A stretch of 64,000 nucleotides of DNA from Kribbella flavida DSM 17836 (GCF_000024345.1 NC_013729.1:5704001-5768000), one strand, 5' to 3'; numbered from the stretch's first letter, positions 8,051 through 17,515 are shown. Notes: generated from the letters alone by a model not told the origin. Numbers and translations: made by a program.

Positions 8051-8260
8051 GGCACTTTCAGGAACCACCAGGAGGTCAGCACCACTGGCAGTGTCCCGGC
8101 CGGGATCTTCGACGACTTCGTGGTGAGCGCCCACTCGACCCGCAGCACGCCCCGACTGTCCTGCGTGCTCACTCGCGTCTCCGCGGCGTACGCCGCCGTC
8201 GGCTTCGTCAGGGACGGCGCGGAGCAGACGATGCACAGCCCGACGCTGCAGGTCCAGTAG
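8051..8260 (+). pseudogene. Coding-like remnant, C-terminal end of an unknown protein
   Basis: A frame ending in TAG at 8258-8260 has strongly GC-biased third codon positions and protein-like content (for example GSVPAGIFDDFVVSAHS and AAVGFVRDGAEQTMHS), but no plausible start or ribosome site and no coding signal upstream of about 8050. A hairpin terminator begins three bases after its stop, as expected for a real gene end. I infer a truncated gene; the family is not recognised. Confidence 0.35.
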
Positions 8261-8262
8261 CT

Positions 8263-8304
8263 CGACGGCCCGGACGCTAACGACAGCTGGCGTCCGGGCC
8301 GTCG
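8263..8304. terminator. Hairpin terminator (bidirectional)
   Basis: Perfect 15-base-pair stem (8263-8277 with 8290-8304), 12-base loop. Lies 22 bases downstream of the ABC exporter operon stop on the minus strand and 3 bases after the + strand remnant. Confidence 0.8.
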
Positions 8305-8325
8305 GCAGCGTGACTGTTCTGCACG

Positions 8326-10104
8326 TCAGGTCGCCCCCGGCTCGCGTCTCGGGTCCTGGTCGTCGTGGCCGCCGTGCCACGACGCCCAGAGGGCGGCGTA
8401 CGGGCCGCCTGCGTCGACGAGTTCGTCGTGAGTGCCCAGTTCGACCAGTTCGCCGGCTTCCAGGACCGCGACTCGGTCGGCGTCGTGGGCGGTTTGCAGA
8501 CGGTGGGCGATCGCGATGACCGTGCGGCCGCGGAGCACGGCGGCGAGGGATTGCTCCGTCTCCCGGGCGGTGGTCGGATCGAGCAGCGCGGTTGCTTCGT
8601 CGAGGATCAGCGTGTGAGGGTCGGCAAGTACGACGCGCGCCAGCGACAGTTGCTGGGCGCGCGCGCCGTCGAGGCTGACCACGGTGCCGACCTCCGTGTC
8701 CAAGCCCTCCGGCAAATCCTTGATCCAGCGCGCACCCAGGGCCTCCAGCGCGCCGTGCAGCTCCTCGTCGGTGGCGTCCGGCTTCGCCACCCGTAGGTTG
8801 TCGCGCACCGTGTCGTGGAAGACGTGGTGGTCCTGGGTGACCAGGACGACTTGTTCCCGCAGCCGGTCCGGCGAGAGGTCCGCCACGGGGGTCCCGCCCA
8901 CGGTGACCGACCCCGTGCGTGGCCGTTCCAGACCCGCCAGCAACCGGGCCAGCGTGGACTTCCCCGCCCCGGACGTGCCGATGACGGCCAGTCGTTCGCC
9001 GGGCCGCACCACCAGGTCGACTCCGCGCAGTACGTCCCGGCCGCCGTCGTAGGCGAAGCGGACGTCGGCGACCTCGATGCGGTCGTCGACCGGGTCCGCG
9101 GCCGGCCTGGGCTCCTCACGCGGTACGTCCGCGAGGCCCTCGATCCGCGCGTAGGAGGCGATCGCGGCCTGCAGCTGCTCGACCCAAATCGTCAGTGTGT
9201 CCAACGGACCCACCAGCTGTCGCATGTACACCGTCGCGGCCACCACCACACCGATGCTGACGGCACCGTTCGCATGCAGTGCTCCGCCGACCAGCAAAAC
9301 GCCGACCGGCGGAAGCGCGCACGAGATGTCGAACGACGGGTACAGCACCGTCCGCAGCCACAGTGTCCGCAGCCGGGCAGCTCTCAGGTCGGCGACTGCT
9401 TCGTCCGTGGCCTCTGCGCGGCGGCCTTCCAGCGCGAGCGCCTCGATCGTGCGGGCGCCCTTCGCTGTGCTCGTGACGACGTCGGCGAGCTGCGCACCGC
9501 TGGCCGCCTCGGTCAGGTACGCCGTACGGGCACGTCGCAGGTACCACCGCAGCGCGACGCCCACGCCGACCAGGCACACCAGCCCGCACAACCCGAGCAG
9601 CGGGTTCAGCACGAGCACTGCGGCGATGAGTAACAGCGCCTGGACGACGGCCACCAGCACCTCGGGCACCGCCCGGCGCAACGTGAACGCCACCACGGAG
9701 GCGTCGGTACTGCCGCGCGCGATCAGGTCGCCGGCGGGCACATGCTCCGCGACGGACGGCGGCAGCGCCAGCGTGCGAGCCACGAACCGCTCGCGAACCC
9801 GAGCCGCCGTGCGCTCACCGAACCGGTAGCCGACAGCCAGCGCCCACCGCCCCAGCAGCAGCTGCACGACGGTGAACACCAGCACCCCGAGCGCCAGCCG
9901 ATCAACCGTTCCCAGAACGTCGCCGGACCCCGCCCGAACCGTGTCAACGATCCGGCCGAGCAGCCACGGGCCGACCAAGCCCGCCGCGGAGGCCAGCCCG
10001 TTGAGCAGTACGAGGCCGGCTACCGCGCCGCGGTCCGCGCGGATGTCGCTCCAGGCCGCGGCCCGGACGCGGGCTGCCCCGGCCACCGGCAGCGTCGTAC
10101 TCAC
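8326..10104 (-). CDS. ABC exporter half-transporter with intact Walker motifs and degenerate signature
   Basis: 592-aa fused permease-ATPase of a type IV (MsbA/TM287-288-like) exporter. Six membrane helices fill residues 25-310; the nucleotide-binding domain follows. Walker A GTSGAGKST is at 376-384, Q-loop Gln 424, Walker B LILDE ending at E503, switch His 534. The ABC signature LSGGQ is changed to LDGAR (478-482). The upstream gene, overlapping by four bases, has the opposite pattern, so the two must form a heterodimer with one competent composite site. The substrate is unknown; lipids, peptides or drugs are usual. Confidence 0.93.
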   Translation of the reverse strand: MSTTLPVAGAARVRAAAWSDIRADRGAVAGLVLLNGLASAAGLVGPWLLGRIVDTVRAGSGDVLGTVDRLALGVLVFTVVQLLLGRWALAVGYRFGERTAARVRERFVARTLALPPSVAEHVPAGDLIARGSTDASVVAFTLRRAVPEVLVAVVQALLLIAAVLVLNPLLGLCGLVCLVGVGVALRWYLRRARTAYLTEAASGAQLADVVTSTAKGARTIEALALEGRRAEATDEAVADLRAARLRTLWLRTVLYPSFDISCALPPVGVLLVGGALHANGAVSIGVVVAATVYMRQLVGPLDTLTIWVEQLQAAIASYARIEGLADVPREEPRPAADPVDDRIEVADVRFAYDGGRDVLRGVDLVVRPGERLAVIGTSGAGKSTLARLLAGLERPRTGSVTVGGTPVADLSPDRLREQVVLVTQDHHVFHDTVRDNLRVAKPDATDEELHGALEALGARWIKDLPEGLDTEVGTVVSLDGARAQQLSLARVVLADPHTLILDEATALLDPTTARETEQSLAAVLRGRTVIAIAHRLQTAHDADRVAVLEAGELVELGTHDELVDAGGPYAALWASWHGGHDDQDPRREPGAT

Positions 10105-11846
10105 GAGCCCACCTCCCCGTCCTGCACGCGGGAGACCAGCTCGCGGTAGGCCAGGTTGTCGCGCAGCAGCTCCTCATGAGTGCCGGACGCCGCAGCGCGG
10201 CCGTCGGCCAGGAAGATGACCTCGTCGGCCTGGTCGAGAACCAGCGGCGACGTCGTGGTGACCACTGTGGTGAGATCCCGCCTGGCCGCACGCAACCGCT
10301 CGACGACAGCTGCTTCCGTACGCGCGTCGACCGCGGACGTCGGCTCGACGGCCAGCAGCACGTCCGGTGCGGCATAGACGGCTCGAGCCAGGCGGAGCCG
10401 CTGCCGCTGCCCACCTGACATCGTGCTGCCGCCCCAGGTGACGGGCGCGTCCAGACCGCCGGGCAACGCATCCACGACGTCCTCCGCCACGGCGATCCGC
10501 ACGGCCGACCGCACCCGCTCGTCGTCGGGCAGGTGCCGACCTGCGACGGCCGCGCGTACCGTCCCGGCGAAGAGCTCGGCATTGTTGTCGGCGACAACCA
10601 ACCGCTCGCGCAGCTGATCAGCCGGCACCCCGTCCACCCGCACGCCCGCCCACGTCGCGTCGGTGCGGGCGAAGCGGCCCAGCCTCTCCACCACCGCGAT
10701 CGCGTCCTCCGGACGCGCGCTCACCAGCGCCGTGAACAGACCGGGACGCACGACGACGCCGGACTCCGGGTCGGCCAGCGGTCCACAGCCGGCTGGCAGA
10801 TCCAGCGTCTGGTGGCCGTTGTCGCGCTCAGGCTGCAGATTGAGCAAGTCGATGATGCGCTGCGCGGCGACCCGGCCGCGGGCGATGTCGCCACCACTCT
10901 CGATGAAGGACGCCACCGGTACGACGAGGACAGCGACGTAGCCGTACACCGCGACGAGGTCGCCGATGGTGATCTCGCCCTGCGCGGTCATCCGCGCCGC
11001 CAGCCATACGATTGCGGCCAGGAACAGCGCAGGCAGTCCGCTCGACAGAGCAGTCACCCAGCTCGCCGGGCCGGCGACGCGGTAGCCACGCTCGACCAGA
11101 TCCTGCGACTGGCGGCGGAAGCGCTCGGCCGCGAACTCCTTGCCGCCAAGGCCGTTCAGTACGCGCAGGCCACCCAGGATGTCCACCAGCCGCGTGGTCA
11201 GCGTTCCCACGTCCGTGCGGTAGTCGCCACCGGTGTGCTCGATGTGCCGCAGCAACGGCCCGACGGTGACAGCCAGCAGCGGTACGCCGGCGAGCACGAT
11301 CAACGCCAGCAGCGGCGAGATCGTGAACAGCACCACGGCAACCACGGCGTACGCCACCACCGCGCCGAACCCTGGACCGGTCACGGTCATCGTCAGCGTG
11401 ACCGCCTGGACATCCGTGATGCCGATCGTCACCACCTCCCCCGCGCCGATCCGCCGGGACAGCGTGGAGCCCAAGCGGGCGGTGTGCCGCACGACCGCGC
11501 GCACTGTGCGGAACGACGCGTCCATCCGGATCTTCGTCATCGTGCGGTGCCGGGCGATCGCGAGCACGGCGATCAGCACGCCCACCACGACGAGCACCAC
11601 CGACCAGGTGACCAGGGCCGCGGTATCGCCGGCAACGAGTCCGTCATCGACCGCGCGAGACAGCACCCACGGCGGCACCGCCAGCCCGACCATCCAGGTA
11701 CTGCCCAGCGCCGCCCCCGCCGCGACGCGCCGCGGCTGCGACCGGGCAAGCCAGAACAGAAACCGGAAAGGCCCACTCGTGTCGCGGGGCGCCGGAGGAG
11801 CCCAGTCCTGAGTCCTCTGATCCGCCCCCGCCTGGCTGCTCGGCAT
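10101..11846 (-). CDS. ABC exporter half-transporter with lost Walker A and intact signature
   Basis: 581-aa fused permease-ATPase, first gene of a two-gene operon. Membrane helices occupy about residues 45-315. In the ATPase domain the Walker A position (about 374-383) reads ALVSARPEDA with no P-loop Lys; Walker B is LLAVE (497-501), lacking the Asp; the switch His is replaced by Ser 533; the Q-loop Gln is absent in VVADNNAELF. The signature SGGQRQRLRLARAVY (477 onward) is perfect. This protein therefore supplies only a signature motif to the ATP site formed with the Walker motifs of its partner. Start ATG is used as is; an internal start cannot be excluded. Confidence 0.92.
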   Translation of the reverse strand: MPSSQAGADQRTQDWAPPAPRDTSGPFRFLFWLARSQPRRVAAGAALGSTWMVGLAVPPWVLSRAVDDGLVAGDTAALVTWSVVLVVVGVLIAVLAIARHRTMTKIRMDASFRTVRAVVRHTARLGSTLSRRIGAGEVVTIGITDVQAVTLTMTVTGPGFGAVVAYAVVAVVLFTISPLLALIVLAGVPLLAVTVGPLLRHIEHTGGDYRTDVGTLTTRLVDILGGLRVLNGLGGKEFAAERFRRQSQDLVERGYRVAGPASWVTALSSGLPALFLAAIVWLAARMTAQGEITIGDLVAVYGYVAVLVVPVASFIESGGDIARGRVAAQRIIDLLNLQPERDNGHQTLDLPAGCGPLADPESGVVVRPGLFTALVSARPEDAIAVVERLGRFARTDATWAGVRVDGVPADQLRERLVVADNNAELFAGTVRAAVAGRHLPDDERVRSAVRIAVAEDVVDALPGGLDAPVTWGGSTMSGGQRQRLRLARAVYAAPDVLLAVEPTSAVDARTEAAVVERLRAARRDLTTVVTTTSPLVLDQADEVIFLADGRAAASGTHEELLRDNLAYRELVSRVQDGEVGS

Positions 11847-11965
11847 TCGGCAACCCTAGCTGTGCGACGTGTCGCTCAGCCCCGAGCGCTGATTCAGAGA
11901 CAGCTCCGCCCGCTGCCACGAGCACGGCTTGGGGTGCGGACTCGCACCCCAAGCCGTGATCCCTT

Positions 11966-14900
11966 CTACTTGAGGCCGTAGGCGGCTTGGATCTCCTGCT
12001 CGATACGGTTGCCCTTGGCGTCGGTTGCTGCCAGCCGCAACGACGGAGCGCCACCAGCCGTTCCGGCCGGATGAAGCACGCTTGTGACGTACTCGCCATC
12101 GGCGACCTTGGTCAGCGCGAGCCGCTTCCAGGCCTTGCCGTCGTACGACAACTGCAGCGTCGCGCCGGTGAAAGGCGCACCCGCCGAGCCGTGCTGATGC
12201 CGCAGTCCGAGCCCGATCCTCACCGGCACGCCCGTTCGGACTTCACTGGCGGCACTGGCCTGCGGCAGGTCGACGTCTGCGAGCACGAGCGGCATCACCT
12301 CGGACTCGCCACCGCGTGCCGACCAGCTCCAGGTGGTCCGGACCCGCTTGGCGTACTTCCAGAACGGAGACGTCCTGGTGGTGTCGAGCCTCGCCTGATA
12401 GGCGGCGGGCCCAGCCGGCAGCCCGGCCACGAAGACACGGGTCCAGTCCGCGGCGGCGACCTGCTCACCGTTCCGCCGGATGGTCAGCGAAGTGCCCTCC
12501 GCCGGGAACGAGTCCTCGCCGCTCTCGTACTTGTTCTGGTACTGCGCGACCTGGAACATCAAGCCGGAGTCCTGCCACCGGACCCCCATGAACTCCTCGC
12601 CGGGCGCGTCGGGCAGTCCGCTGTTCTGCACAGGGGCGCCCCATCTGAGGCTGACCCGCTCCCCCGGCTGGTAGGTCCTCCTGACCTCTCTGGCAGAGAA
12701 GTGGTGCCTCGACCCGTCACCGGCTGCGTAGGCGGTTTCCCAGGCCGTGTCGTTGGCCTGCACGAACGAGGTCAGCCGGTACGGCGCCTCCCGGGCCACG
12801 CTCCGGCCGACGAAGTGGTTGCCGATCGGGGTGTAGCCGGCGCGCGGGGTATAGACCTGCACGCCGGTCGTGTGCGCGCCGAAGGTCTCGTCGAGCCGAG
12901 CGAGCTGTTCCGGCGCGACCCGCACCGTGCCGAGCACCGGAATCCGGCCGGGCCACGACTGCGTCAGGTCGTACAGGTACGACGGATGCGCGGTCCCGGT
13001 GATCCGCAGCGTGACCGGTCCGGCCTGCAGCCGGTCGAGCAGCAGGCGCGCGGTGACCCGCGAGACGCGCATCGCGGGGATGCCGGCTTCGATTGGCTCC
13101 CGGCCTTGCCACCCGCCGAAGACCGCGTTGTCGCCCGGGCGCTCGGTGGTGTAGATGATCGCACCGGTCGCGCCCGCGGCCTCGGCCAGCTTGACCAGTT
13201 CGCCGTTCTCCCGCGGGTCGTCGCCGGCGCGACGAATCAAAGCCACCTTGCCGCGAACAGCGGCGAGTTCGTCCGGCGTCGCCGATCCCGCGTCGGCCAG
13301 CGGCAGGTCACGAACGCCCGTGAACGTCGGACCTCCCCAGAACGGCAGGACGGACAGCGCCGCACCACCAAGCACCGCGGCCCGGTACTCCGGCACGAAC
13401 AGCCGGGCGCCCATCATGAACTCGGAACTGCCCGTGGTCAGCGGACGGCTGGCCGCTACCGCGGCCGACCGCTCACCCGCGACACCCCAGTCGAGGATGA
13501 AGCCGCCCGTGATCAGACCGGCCGCGTTCTTCGCCAGGTAGCTCACGGTTCGGTCGGCCGGCGCGACCCGGCCATCGTCGCGCGGCACGATCCGCACCGG
13601 GTGGGTGGTGCGCAGGTCCATCGTCACGGTGGTGTCACCGGCCAGCGCCAGCTCGTCACCGGCGAGCAGTTCGAACGTCTCCGGCCGTGTGTCGGTGGCG
13701 GGTGACAAGTAGGCGGCCGTGACCTGGTACCGGCCCGGCGCCAGACGAGCCGTCGCCGTACCGTCGCGCATCTCCGGCAGCGACCCCGGCGGGAGCCGAC
13801 CGGAGTCGAGCGGCGCTACCGAATATCCCAGGTCCGCCGGCGCGCCGTCGCGACCGATACCCTTCACGGTCAGCGAGTACCGCTCGGGTTCGGTCGACCA
13901 GGCAACCGTCGTCACCAGCGGGTCGGCGCCGGCCGCCTGGGCGGTGATCCGGCCGGCGAAATCTCCAGCGCCGGCGACCGTTCGGTCAGCCGTGACTGTC
14001 ACCGCCGCCTCACCGTTCGCGGGTACGACAAGCTGGTCCGTGCCGACCTTGAGCCCGGCCGGCGACGGTTCCACCGATACCGCCAGTCGCAGCGTGACCG
14101 GCGAGCCGGTCGGGTTGCGATACGTCAGGACGCGGCTGATCTCGTCCTTGGCCGGGTAGGGCCACGACAGCCGGCCGAGTTCGAGCTCGCCCGTGTCGAC
14201 GGCGACGCCCGTCGCGGTCGCCTGATCGGCGTCCACCCGGCCCGCGCCTTCCTCATCGGACAGCGCGCCCTGCGGGTCGGCGGTCGACATCAGCCGCGCC
14301 CGGAGCTGATCCGCCTTCCATCCCGGGTTGGCCTGGGCGACCAGAGCCGCCGTACCGGCGACGTGCGGGGTGGCCATCGACGTACCGGTGAGGGTGGTGT
14401 GGTGCTCGTCGACCGGTGTGCCCAAGCCGGTGCCCGCGGCCCGGGCGGCCACGATGCCGGTGCCCGGGGCCGAGATCTCCGGTTTGCCCGCGCCGTCACC
14501 GAGACGCGGCCCGCGGCACGAGCTGTCGTTGAGCGAACCGTCGCGCTCGAGGTTGCCGACGGCAAGAGCCTCGGCTGCGGCCGCCGGTGCACTGATCGAG
14601 AACGACTCGGGCGCACCGCAGTTGCCCGCGGCGACGACGAAGAGGGTGCCGCTGTCCCGGGTCATCCGGTCGAGCGCCACCGACAGCTCGTCGGTCCCGT
14701 CGCTCGGGAAGACGCTGCCGAGGCTGAGGTTGACGACCGCCGCGCCTTGGGCGACGGCCCATTCCATCCCGGCGATGATGCTCGACGACGTACCGGATCC
14801 TTCGTCGTCCAGGACCTTGCCGTTGAGCAGCGAAGCTTCCGACGCGACACCGCGGTACTTCCCGCCGGACGCGGCCCCGCTGCCCGCGATGGTGCTGGCC

Positions 14901-15718
14901 ACGTGCGTACCGTGGCCGGAGTGGTCGATCGCGTCGGGTGCCTCGCTGAAGTTGGCCGAACCGGTGATCCGCCCGGCCACGTCCGGGTGGGCAGGATCGA
15001 TGCCGGTGTCCAGAACCGCGACCTTCACGCCGCGACCGGTCAGGCCGCGCGCCCACGCGGCGGGAGCACCGATCTGGGGCACGCTGAGATCCAGCGTGGC
15101 CGACACCCGGCGATCGAGCGTCACGCGCTGGATCGCAGGGGCCGAGGCCACCGCGGTCCAGAACGGCGGAGCGGTCGCCGGGGTGACGGTGCCGGCCCGC
15201 GCGCCGAGACTGGTCAGCACCCGCTGCCCCCGCAGGCCCGGTACGGCGGTCTGCCGGGCTCGGCCGATCGCGGTGGCGCGGGTCCCGGCGTACCGCACGA
15301 TGACCGGGATCCGCCCGTCGTCCCGCAACTCCCGGACCAGCGTGGTGACGTCGAACAGCGTCCGGTCCAGCCGCCCTCGCGTCACTGCCCGCTGGGCCGC
15401 GACCGGCACGACGTACACGTGCCCACCGGAGTACGTGGTGATCGCGCCGGTGGATCCGCTGCCCTTGGCCGGCTCGAACGTGACGCGCTCGGGCTGGCCC
15501 GGGCGTTGGACCACCTTGACGCGGTCGCCGGTGATCAGCGTGACGTACTTCGGTGCTTGCCCGTTCACCGTCGAGTCGGTGGGGCCGGCCCGGTCCGGTG
15601 GACCGGCGCCGTTCGCCCCGCTGCTCGGGATGAGCGGCAGGGCGGCGACCAGCAGGAGTGCGATACCGGCTCGCCACAGGCGCACCGGCCTCGCCGCCGC
15701 GTGGTTCGTGGAGGTCAT
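11966..15718 (-). CDS. Secreted S8 family serine peptidase (subtilase) with PA-like domain
   Basis: 1250-aa exported subtilase. The ATG at 15718 is preceded by GAAAGGA and begins a signal peptide (basic RLWRAG then GIALLLVAALPLIPSSGA). The catalytic domain spans about 225-530 with Asp 237 (VAVLDTGID), His 269 (SGHGTHVAS), oxyanion Asn 366 (VVAAGNCG) and Ser 447 (LTGTSMATPHVAG). A protease-associated-like insert (KVALIRRAGDDPRENGE) and beta-sandwich domains fill the long C-terminal half, ending IQAAYGLK. No sortase motif or membrane anchor is visible, so it is probably released. It is divergent from the SigE-family sigma gene, 213 bases away. Confidence 0.94.
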   Translation of the reverse strand: MTSTNHAAARPVRLWRAGIALLLVAALPLIPSSGANGAGPPDRAGPTDSTVNGQAPKYVTLITGDRVKVVQRPGQPERVTFEPAKGSGSTGAITTYSGGHVYVVPVAAQRAVTRGRLDRTLFDVTTLVRELRDDGRIPVIVRYAGTRATAIGRARQTAVPGLRGQRVLTSLGARAGTVTPATAPPFWTAVASAPAIQRVTLDRRVSATLDLSVPQIGAPAAWARGLTGRGVKVAVLDTGIDPAHPDVAGRITGSANFSEAPDAIDHSGHGTHVASTIAGSGAASGGKYRGVASEASLLNGKVLDDEGSGTSSSIIAGMEWAVAQGAAVVNLSLGSVFPSDGTDELSVALDRMTRDSGTLFVVAAGNCGAPESFSISAPAAAAEALAVGNLERDGSLNDSSCRGPRLGDGAGKPEISAPGTGIVAARAAGTGLGTPVDEHHTTLTGTSMATPHVAGTAALVAQANPGWKADQLRARLMSTADPQGALSDEEGAGRVDADQATATGVAVDTGELELGRLSWPYPAKDEISRVLTYRNPTGSPVTLRLAVSVEPSPAGLKVGTDQLVVPANGEAAVTVTADRTVAGAGDFAGRITAQAAGADPLVTTVAWSTEPERYSLTVKGIGRDGAPADLGYSVAPLDSGRLPPGSLPEMRDGTATARLAPGRYQVTAAYLSPATDTRPETFELLAGDELALAGDTTVTMDLRTTHPVRIVPRDDGRVAPADRTVSYLAKNAAGLITGGFILDWGVAGERSAAVAASRPLTTGSSEFMMGARLFVPEYRAAVLGGAALSVLPFWGGPTFTGVRDLPLADAGSATPDELAAVRGKVALIRRAGDDPRENGELVKLAEAAGATGAIIYTTERPGDNAVFGGWQGREPIEAGIPAMRVSRVTARLLLDRLQAGPVTLRITGTAHPSYLYDLTQSWPGRIPVLGTVRVAPEQLARLDETFGAHTTGVQVYTPRAGYTPIGNHFVGRSVAREAPYRLTSFVQANDTAWETAYAAGDGSRHHFSAREVRRTYQPGERVSLRWGAPVQNSGLPDAPGEEFMGVRWQDSGLMFQVAQYQNKYESGEDSFPAEGTSLTIRRNGEQVAAADWTRVFVAGLPAGPAAYQARLDTTRTSPFWKYAKRVRTTWSWSARGGESEVMPLVLADVDLPQASAASEVRTGVPVRIGLGLRHQHGSAGAPFTGATLQLSYDGKAWKRLALTKVADGEYVTSVLHPAGTAGGAPSLRLAATDAKGNRIEQEIQAAYGLK

Positions 15719-15931
15719 GCCAACGTCCTTTCGTCGTCCCGCGGCGGGGGCAGGAATTTCGCCCACCTGAACCCGCAGGACGCACTGGGCCTGGATCGGA
15801 TCACCCTCAAGGACGCCCCGGGCCCCACGATGCGTGTCACCCGCGCCGGGAACCACGGGCCCCGGCGGATTTTGACACCTGGTCGGCGCGTCGATGCGTC
15901 CTTCTCAGTGAGACCGCGACGAAGGGCTGCG

Positions 15932-16417
15932 ATGAGCACGGACGACTTCGAGAAATTCGCCAAGGCACGGGCGCGCTCCCTCTACCGGACCGCCTGGCTG
16001 CTGACCGGCGATCGGCATCACGCCGAGGACCTGGTGCAGGAGACGCTGGCCAAGATGTACCTGGGGTGGCGCCAAATCGACAACCCGCCCTCGTACGCGC
16101 AGACCGTGCTGACCCGCACCTTCCTGTCCCAGCGACGACGTCGTAGCTGGACCGAGCGGCCGACCTCGACGATCCCGGACCGGCCCGACCGGGTCAACGA
16201 CCCGGAGCTGCGGATGTCCATGCAGAAGGCCTTGGCCGAGTTGCCTCCGCTGGATCGTGCGGTGCTGGTGCTGCGGTTCCTCGAGGACCGCAGCGTCGAG
16301 CAGGTCGCACTCGATCTCGGCAAGTCCGCCAACTCGGTGAAAAGCCGGACCATGCGGGCCCTCGACCGGCTCCGCGACGTTCTCGGCGATCAAGCCACGC
16401 AGCTGACCACCTACTGA
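15932..16417 (+). CDS. SigE family (ECF) RNA polymerase sigma factor
   Basis: 161-aa extracytoplasmic-function sigma factor of the actinobacterial SigE family. Sigma region 2 starts FEKFAKARARSLYRTAWLL and continues with AEDLVQETLAKMYLGW (about 36-52); region 4 contains LPPLDRAVLVLRFLEDRSV and the recognition HTH VALDLGKSANSVKSRTMRALDRL (in two pieces). GAAGGG precedes the ATG. The gene is followed 22 bases later by a single-helix membrane protein that probably acts as its anti-sigma or sensory partner, and is divergent from the secreted subtilase, which may be a target (inference). Confidence 0.92.
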   Translation: MSTDDFEKFAKARARSLYRTAWLLTGDRHHAEDLVQETLAKMYLGWRQIDNPPSYAQTVLTRTFLSQRRRRSWTERPTSTIPDRPDRVNDPELRMSMQKALAELPPLDRAVLVLRFLEDRSVEQVALDLGKSANSVKSRTMRALDRLRDVLGDQATQLTTY

Positions 16418-16439
16418 CTCGATGACCAAGGAGAAACTC

Positions 16440-17201
16440 ATGAACGACCTCAGCAACACCCTGCCGGAGCTCCTGCGGCAAGAAGTCGAGAACGTCGAAC
16501 TCGAGTCGGTGGATCTGGTGGAGCGCGGCCTGCGCCGTGGCATCACCTTGCGGCGCCGCCGAACCGCCGTGCGTGGCATCACCGCCATCGGCGCGACCCT
16601 GACCACGGCCGCAGTGGTGATGGGCGGGATCAACCTGGTCGGCAGCTCCGGCGCCGACGGAGTGTCTGTCGCTGGTGCGCCCGCTCCAGCCGCCTCCGTC
16701 GACACGACCGCTGCCACCACCTCTTCCACCGTCCAGACGACGCCGCAGCAGACATTGCGAACGCTCAAGGCGTTGCTGCCGCGGGGCCTTCAGGTCTCCG
16801 GCGACAAGGTGTGGGGCGACAACTTCATCGGCGTCTCGGTCCTGGCCGATGACGGCAAGGGCGCCTCCCATATCGAGGCTTCGGTCCAGACGAGCAAGCT
16901 CGCCATGGGCTGCGCGAACCAGCCGACCACGGTCAACTGCAAGGTCCGGCCGGACGGCTCGACGATCCTGGCCTATCAGGTGAAGCCCACCCGGACCGGG
17001 GAACCGATCATCAACAGTGTCTCCGTCTACCGTCCCGACGGAAGGGTCAATTACGCGTCGAGCGCCAACGCCACGGCCACCAAGAAGGCTGCACCGACCC
17101 GGACACTGCCGTTGCTGTCGATCACTCAGCTCACCCAGCTGGTCGACAGCCCGCTCTGGAAGTTCCCGCCCGCCTCCTACGGCAAGGACCAAGGCCGCTG
17201 A
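16440..17201 (+). CDS. Membrane-anchored hypothetical protein, putative anti-sigma partner of SigE-family sigma
   Basis: 253-aa protein with an N-terminal cytoplasmic part of about 42 residues ending in a basic stop-transfer (GLRRGITLRRRRTAVRG), one membrane helix (ITAIGATLTTAAVVMGGINLV) and an extracellular Ala/Thr-rich linker followed by a folded domain with one Cys pair (GCANQPTTVNCKV). The architecture and position directly after the sigma gene are those of anti-sigma factors, but no zinc-binding HxxxCxxC is present. The ATG at 16440 follows AAGGAG with 6-base spacing, better than the ATG at 16422. Confidence 0.78.
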   Translation: MNDLSNTLPELLRQEVENVELESVDLVERGLRRGITLRRRRTAVRGITAIGATLTTAAVVMGGINLVGSSGADGVSVAGAPAPAASVDTTAATTSSTVQTTPQQTLRTLKALLPRGLQVSGDKVWGDNFIGVSVLADDGKGASHIEASVQTSKLAMGCANQPTTVNCKVRPDGSTILAYQVKPTRTGEPIINSVSVYRPDGRVNYASSANATATKKAAPTRTLPLLSITQLTQLVDSPLWKFPPASYGKDQGR

Positions 17202-17515
17202 CCGCACCTCGCATCCCGGCACCGGAGCGTGGCCCCGCGCCCGGATTCGGTCGGCGCCCCTGACCAAGCCTTCGTTGTCGTGCCTTCGGGTATCGGTCAG
17301 ACGCTCGACCTGTGCCACGTATCGCTCGACGTCGGGTACTAAGCCGGAAACAGCTGCTGCCCCCGGGCGTCGACGAAGGCGCGTACGACCGGCTGCCGCT
17401 GCGCGCGCTGCAGCCCGAACCGTGCATCTGACCCAACTCGGTCGAGGACCAGCTCGATCGAGTTGGCGAGCTCACCGACAAGGCGGTGTTCGCTGCCCAG
17501 TCCAACCACCAAAGC
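17202..17515. other. Gene-free stretch upstream of the tRNA terminator
   Basis: About 310 bases between the putative anti-sigma gene and the tRNA-fMet terminator. No intact gene; one half (17336-17515) carries a coding-like remnant described separately. Confidence 0.6.
17336..17515 (+). pseudogene. Coding-like remnant with an in-frame stop
   Basis: In one forward frame this stretch has almost exclusively G or C in third positions and reads like protein (QLLPPGVDEGAYDRLPLRAL, then after a TGA at 17429-17431, EDQLDRVGELTDKAVFAAQS), yet lacks a start, has an internal stop and runs into the tRNA terminator. I infer a decayed or truncated gene of unknown family. Confidence 0.35.

Larger units (their letters stand above)
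7958..8325. other. 368-base stretch without an intact gene
   Basis: Between the 57-aa protein start and the ABC exporter stop. It holds a coding-like remnant (8051-8260, + strand) and a 15-base-pair hairpin (8263-8304); the first 90 bases show nothing distinct. Confidence 0.6.

Noticed and set aside
14363..15931. Long open frame on the + strand opposite the subtilase gene, running into the sigma gene
   Set aside because: It is the GC-rich antisense shadow of the subtilase; only the part from 15932 has a start, ribosome site and sigma-factor sequence.
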